DNA of 64,000 nt from Dokdonella sp. (GTDB lineage: Bacteria > Pseudomonadota > Gammaproteobacteria > Xanthomonadales > Rhodanobacteraceae), in contig JALOBC010000007.1 in the NCBI GenBank assembly GCA_023228465.1, positions 1 through 64,000 on the forward strand, written 5' to 3'. The position numbers and the translations under genes are program-made. Below the pieces are notes generated by a model. It was not told where the DNA came from and did not search any database. It saw only the letters and a list, made by a program, of their open reading frames with translations. The stretch's first letter is position 1, and every line of letters starts with the position of its first letter. Positions 60,174 through 64,000 of the stretch are shown one piece after another.

Positions 60174-62815
60174 CTGCGCACCACCCCGGCAAGGCCACCG
60201 GCAATCAGGCTGGCCACGTTGGCAAGAATCACCGGCAGCGCGATGCCGCCGGGAACCGCCATGTAGCGCGGTTCCCATTCTGGATCGAACTTGTCCTTGT
60301 AGCGCTTGAGCCCCTGGAAATTGTAGAAGTGCTCGCCGCGCCCGAACACCAGCGCCCCGAAGCGGTTCCACAGTGGCGCCTGGCGCCGCGTCGACATGCC
60401 CGCCAGGGGGGCCATGCCGAGATTGAACCAGAGATAGCCCTGGTCGCGCGCCCAGCGCATGAGTTCCACGAACAGGAAGTCCATGATCCCCGGCGGTCCG
60501 CTGGGCAGGAAACGCATGAGGTCGAGCGAGGCTTCCTCCTTGCTGTCGCTGAGGAAGAGGTTGGCGAACCCCACCAGTTCCTCGCCTTGCCACACCAGGG
60601 CCATCGGCATGCGCCGCAGATAGTCAGGGTCGAAGGCGCCCAGCGAAAAGCGCTTCTCGCGTACCTGCTTGTCGGCGAGCCAGGCGTCGGAGATGTACTT
60701 GAGGCGCGGCAGCAGGGCTGTCACCTTTTCGGCCGGCACGATTTCCAGACGCAGGCCCTCACGGCCGAGCTTGTTGACGGTGGAGCGCAAGCTCTTCTTC
60801 GACTTGCCGTCGAGGTTGAAGGAAGCGAGGCGTACGCGCGCTTCTTCGCCGAGCTTGTACAGGCGCATGCCGACCTCGAGGTAGGGGTCGAGGTCGGTGC
60901 CGCCAACTTCGTAGAACACCGGCCAGCCGCCGGCCCGCTCGCACTGGTCGAGGAAGGTCCACACCAGTTCCTGGCGTGCATCGGCATCCGCGCCGATCGG
61001 ATCGCCGAGGGCCACGCAGCTGCGACCCTCGATGGCGTACATCAGGAACGCGCGGTCGTCGGCATCGAACAGCAGTTGCTTGTCGCCCATCAGCGCGAGC
61101 CAACCGGTCGTCGAGGGGGCGCGCCGGATCAGGGGCAGTGCGCGCGCCAGGTCGGCGGCACTCGGCAATGCGTGCTGCAATCGCTGTGGGCGGATCAGGG
61201 TCATCAGCGCGAAGAGCAATCCGGCGACCGCCGCGGCCACCAGCGCACGCAATGCGCGCGGCGCGCCACCCTGGTGGAAGCTGAACTCCCACCACAGGCT
61301 GTTGCTGTAGTCCACGTGCTTGTAGCTGAACAGCACCAGCCAGGCGGTACAGCCGAAGACCACCAGGATGGCGACGATCCAGGGCCAGGTGAAGCTCGCA
61401 CTGAACAGCGAGGCGCGCCGGTAGAACAGCTTGTGCGCCGGTGCCAGCGCGAGCGCCAGCAGGACCAGCAGGCTGGCTTCCTCGTAATCGATGCCCTTCA
61501 GCAGGGAAAACGCCGAGCCCGCCACCAGCAGCGCCAGGGTCAGCCAGTAGGCCGCGTCCAGGCGCCGCTGCAAACCCCGGGCGAGGATCAGGAGCAGCAT
61601 GCCGCTCACGCTCGCAAGCAGATGGGACAACTCCAGGATCGGCAGCGGCAACAGCGACTGCGCGAGCGCCATGCGACCCGGCAAGCCGCGCGTCGCGCCC
61701 GAAAACAGCAGTACCGCGCCACACACCAGCGTGAGGCCGGCGAAGAAGACCGGGAGCAGGCCGCTGAACCACGGCACCCACACGGCCTGTCGTTGCAGAC
61801 CGCGTGCCTCGCGCAGCAGCACCAGCAAGGTTGCGGCGCACAAGGGCAGCAGGTAGTAGACGACCCGGAACATGGCCAGCGAACCGAGGATGGGCGCCGC
61901 CAATGCCTGGTTGCCGCTGGCCCCGAAGCCGGCCAGCATCACCGCCTCGAATACGCCGAGTCCGCCCGGGACGTGGCTGACGAGGCCGGCGATCTGCGCG
62001 ATCACGAAGACGGCAAGAAAATGCCCGAAGCCGCCGGTGAAACCATCCGGCATCAGCACATACATCACCGCCGCCGCGAGACCCCAGTCGAGGGCACCGA
62101 CCGCGACCTGACGCAGGGCGTCGCGCGGTGCGGGCACGGGCAGGCGCCAGCGCCTGCGCGTGCGTTGCAGGAAGCTGGTCGCCAGCCACAATGCCGGCAC
62201 GGCGGCGAGCACGCCTGCCAGCGGGATCCGCCAGCCGCTCAACGGCAAGCCTGGCGGTAGCGGCACCAGCAGCAGGGTAATGCCGGTGATCGCGAGCAGA
62301 CCGAGCCAGAAACTCAGCGTGCAATACACCACCAGGCGCGCGATTTCACCGGCGGTGAGTCCGTTCTGCAGGTAGAAGCGGTAGCGGATCGACCCGGACA
62401 CCAGCACCGACATGCCGATCGCATTGCTGAAGGCATAGCTGATGAAGGACACCAGGCCGACCCGTCGCCAGGGCAGCGGCCGGCCGATCGCCGCGAGGCC
62501 GAAGCGATCGTAGAGGGACATCACGCCGAAGCCGAGCGCGGTCAGCGCGATCGCGAGCAGCAGGCGTGCGTGCGGGATGCCGCTCGCGTACTGGCGCACC
62601 TGGTGGTAGGTGACGTCGCGCGTCAGCAGGTGCAGGGCGAGCAGGGCGAGGGCCAGCATGCCCAGTGACAGCAGGGGCGCGCCCAGCCTGCGCAGCCACA
62701 CCGAGTGCTGGCCTGGCGAAACGAGAACTTCGGTGGAGAAGACTGCCCGCTGTCCGTGTATTGGCACTGCGCACGCCCTGCGCTCCCGAGAGTCACGCAG
62801 TGTAAGGCAGCTCAT
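60170..62815 (-). CDS. mprF: Phosphatidylglycerol lysyltransferase MprF
   Basis: This ~880-residue membrane protein has an N-terminal flippase half of about 14 helices and a C-terminal DUF2156 catalytic domain (from ~residue 560; SYKHVDYSNSLWWEFSFHQ leads into it, and it ends GRGEHFYNFQGLKRYKDKFDP). It transfers lysine from lysyl-tRNA to phosphatidylglycerol and flips the lipid outward, lowering the negative charge of the membrane. ATG 62815 is one start; GTG 62767 (VPIHG) is an alternative. It overlaps the AcvB-like gene downstream. Confidence 0.93.
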   Translation of the reverse strand: MSCLTLRDSRERRACAVPIHGQRAVFSTEVLVSPGQHSVWLRRLGAPLLSLGMLALALLALHLLTRDVTYHQVRQYASGIPHARLLLAIALTALGFGVMSLYDRFGLAAIGRPLPWRRVGLVSFISYAFSNAIGMSVLVSGSIRYRFYLQNGLTAGEIARLVVYCTLSFWLGLLAITGITLLLVPLPPGLPLSGWRIPLAGVLAAVPALWLATSFLQRTRRRWRLPVPAPRDALRQVAVGALDWGLAAAVMYVLMPDGFTGGFGHFLAVFVIAQIAGLVSHVPGGLGVFEAVMLAGFGASGNQALAAPILGSLAMFRVVYYLLPLCAATLLVLLREARGLQRQAVWVPWFSGLLPVFFAGLTLVCGAVLLFSGATRGLPGRMALAQSLLPLPILELSHLLASVSGMLLLILARGLQRRLDAAYWLTLALLVAGSAFSLLKGIDYEEASLLVLLALALAPAHKLFYRRASLFSASFTWPWIVAILVVFGCTAWLVLFSYKHVDYSNSLWWEFSFHQGGAPRALRALVAAAVAGLLFALMTLIRPQRLQHALPSAADLARALPLIRRAPSTTGWLALMGDKQLLFDADDRAFLMYAIEGRSCVALGDPIGADADARQELVWTFLDQCERAGGWPVFYEVGGTDLDPYLEVGMRLYKLGEEARVRLASFNLDGKSKKSLRSTVNKLGREGLRLEIVPAEKVTALLPRLKYISDAWLADKQVREKRFSLGAFDPDYLRRMPMALVWQGEELVGFANLFLSDSKEEASLDLMRFLPSGPPGIMDFLFVELMRWARDQGYLWFNLGMAPLAGMSTRRQAPLWNRFGALVFGRGEHFYNFQGLKRYKDKFDPEWEPRYMAVPGGIALPVILANVASLIAGGLAGVVRR

Positions 62816-62916
62816 TCACCGGCGAACAGGCACCGGCGAACAGGTGGCCCACGCAGGGGCGCAGGCGCGTCACGGGCGCCCCGCGGGCGCCCGTGGGCAG
62901 GTGTCGCGAAATCCGG

Positions 62917-63522
62917 CTACTGCACCGTGATCGAGCCGTGCATGATCGCCGAATGGCCGGGGAAGCTGCAGAAGAATTCGTAGGGACCGCCGGTCTTGAT
63001 CTTGCTCACGTCGAAGCTCACCGAGGTGGATTCGCCGCCGCCGATCAGTTTGGTGTGCGCGATCACGCGCGGGTCGTCCGGCTTGACATAGTCGTGGGCA
63101 ATACCGGCCGCCATGCCGTCCGCATCGATGCCCGCCATGTCCGAAGCCTTGGCGATGACCACGTTGTGGCCCATCGCGGCGACCGGCATGCTGCCGGAGT
63201 GGTTGAGGGTGATCTTGAACTCGGTGCACGAGGCGGGCACGGTGATGGAGCCGACGTCGTACTGCATGGCGTCGCTGCCGACGATGGTGGTGGCGCAGTC
63301 GGTGACCACGGCGGCCGGCTTGTCGGATGCTGCGGGCGCGGCCGCGGGCGGCGTGGCCGGGGCGGATTCCTCAGGCGCCGTGGCCGGGGCCTGCGTGGGT
63401 TCGCTGGCCGGAGTGGTCGATTCAGGCGGCGCGCTGGTGCCGGCCGGTTCCTGCGACTGGTTGCCACACGCGGCGAGCGCCAGCAGGCAGGCGCCGGCAA
63501 GCAGGGAGATGCGGATGTTCAT
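62917..63522 (-). CDS. Lipoprotein azurin
   Basis: This 201-residue protein has a lipobox (LLALAAC, C19), a Pro/Ala/Ser/Thr-rich linker (residues ~20-70), and an azurin domain with the type I copper ligands H119 (MGHNVV), C185, H190 and M194 (CSFPGHSAIM). Azurin is a blue-copper electron carrier; lipid-anchored Laz-type azurin with a similar linker is known in Neisseria. It may deliver electrons to a copper- or cytochrome cd1-type nitrite reductase encoded elsewhere. Confidence 0.93.
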   Translation of the reverse strand: MNIRISLLAGACLLALAACGNQSQEPAGTSAPPESTTPASEPTQAPATAPEESAPATPPAAAPAASDKPAAVVTDCATTIVGSDAMQYDVGSITVPASCTEFKITLNHSGSMPVAAMGHNVVIAKASDMAGIDADGMAAGIAHDYVKPDDPRVIAHTKLIGGGESTSVSFDVSKIKTGGPYEFFCSFPGHSAIMHGSITVQ

Positions 63523-63723
63523 GATCGTGCTCCTGGTTGACAGACACCGACCATTATCCCGCTACCGCACCCTGCGCTAGGTGAACGGCGGCGAACGGGC
63601 GTGATCGGCGGGCGACCGGCCGCATGCGTGCAGAGTGCCGCCCGTGCATGCCTTCCGGGACTCGTGGCGGGGCCGATTCGCGGTTAGGCTTGCCGATCCG
63701 CCGCCACTCCAGGATTCGACCGC

Positions 63724-64000
63724 ATGAGCGACGCGCCAACCGCCGCGCCGGCCGCACGCCTGCCCAGGCAGATCCCCTACATCATCGGCAATGAAGCGTG
63801 CGAACGCTTCAGCTTCTATGGCATGCGCAACATCCTCACGCCGTTCCTGGTGTCGAGCCTGCTGCTGTATGCCCCGGAAGCCGAGCGCGCCGGCATTGCC
63901 AAGGACGTGTTCCACAGCTTCGTCATCGGTGTCTATTTCTTTCCCCTGCTGGGCGGCTGGCTGTCCGATCGCTTCTTCGGCAAGTACCACACGGTGCTGT
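63724..64000 (+). CDS. POT/PTR2-family oligopeptide transporter (partial)
   Basis: The first 92 residues are inside the window. They show the POT family start IPYIIGNEACERFSFYGMRN with the conserved ExxERF motif and first two or three helices (GVYFFPLLGGWLSDRFFGKY). It is a proton-coupled importer of di- and tripeptides. The rest of the gene runs past the window edge. Confidence 0.9.
   Translation, partial: MSDAPTAAPAARLPRQIPYIIGNEACERFSFYGMRNILTPFLVSSLLLYAPEAERAGIAKDVFHSFVIGVYFFPLLGGWLSDRFFGKYHTVL

Noticed and set aside
63537-63550. TTGAC-containing sequence ahead of the azurin gene as an FNR/DNR box
   Set aside because: The second half-site is missing and it lies only ~15 bases before the ATG, overlapping the ribosome binding region.
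1-64000. CRISPR arrays, tRNA or rRNA genes
   Set aside because: No regularly spaced direct repeats and no tRNA-like cloverleaf or rRNA sequence was noticed while reading both strands; a covariance-model search would be needed to exclude a tRNA fully.

Overview
The window is a high-GC chromosomal segment, most likely from a denitrifying gammaproteobacterium of the Xanthomonadales (Rhodanobacteraceae/Xanthomonadaceae type). This is inferred from the Xanthomonas-style integron attC sites, the kynurenine pathway genes, the quinol-type NO reductase and the character of the intergenic repeats. No rRNA, tRNA or CRISPR array was seen, so the assignment is inference. The first ~3.2 kb is clearly different: AT-rich, with attC sites, and it is part of an integron cassette array.

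Region 1 (1-3.25 kb): cassette array read on the minus strand. One cassette (about 99-2643) carries a complete type II restriction-modification system: a controller (C) protein and an HNH-type endonuclease on the plus strand, convergent with a beta-class DNA methyltransferase on the minus strand. C-box operators lie in front of both transcription units. A second cassette holds an unknown glycine-rich membrane protein whose stop codon lies inside its attC. A third cassette starts at the window edge. No integrase gene is present in the window.

Region 2 (3.3-9.4 kb): a TonB receptor plus NitT/TauT-type ABC importer operon (minus strand) behind a strong Fur-box-like palindrome and an FNR/DNR-type box. 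Two small plus-strand genes follow behind a second such box.

Region 3 (9.4-36 kb): respiratory nitrate and nitric oxide reduction. narGHJI and a parvulin gene form one overlapping operon. It is followed by a NarK transporter, a TDT-family carrier, a c-di-GMP phosphodiesterase-like sensor, two alpha/beta hydrolases, a GT9 glycosyltransferase, a two-gene PLP-enzyme operon, a secreted amidohydrolase and the quinol NO reductase. Sites of the form TTGAC-N4-GTCAA recur about 45-75 bp ahead of many of these genes, pointing to a shared anaerobic/NO-responsive CRP-FNR family regulator that is not encoded here. Nitrite reductase, N2O reductase and the regulator are also absent.

Region 4 (35-50 kb): housekeeping and catabolic genes: a GNAT and nitrilase pair, a DMT exporter, a CsgG-like protein, two TPR proteins, a kynurenine-pathway cluster (ACMSD, kynureninase, kynurenine 3-monooxygenase, DUF3293) and a fused 2-oxoacid dehydrogenase E1.

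Region 5 (50-64 kb): a QseBC-like two-component system next to a TlpA/DsbG-type thiol redox pair with a PmrA/QseB-style direct-repeat box; a DUF885 lipoprotein; a TPR-methyltransferase; a DUF2249 plus FmdE-like operon behind another FNR/DNR-type box; an AcvB/VirJ-like plus MprF operon for lysyl-phosphatidylglycerol metabolism; a lipoprotein azurin; and the start of a POT peptide transporter.
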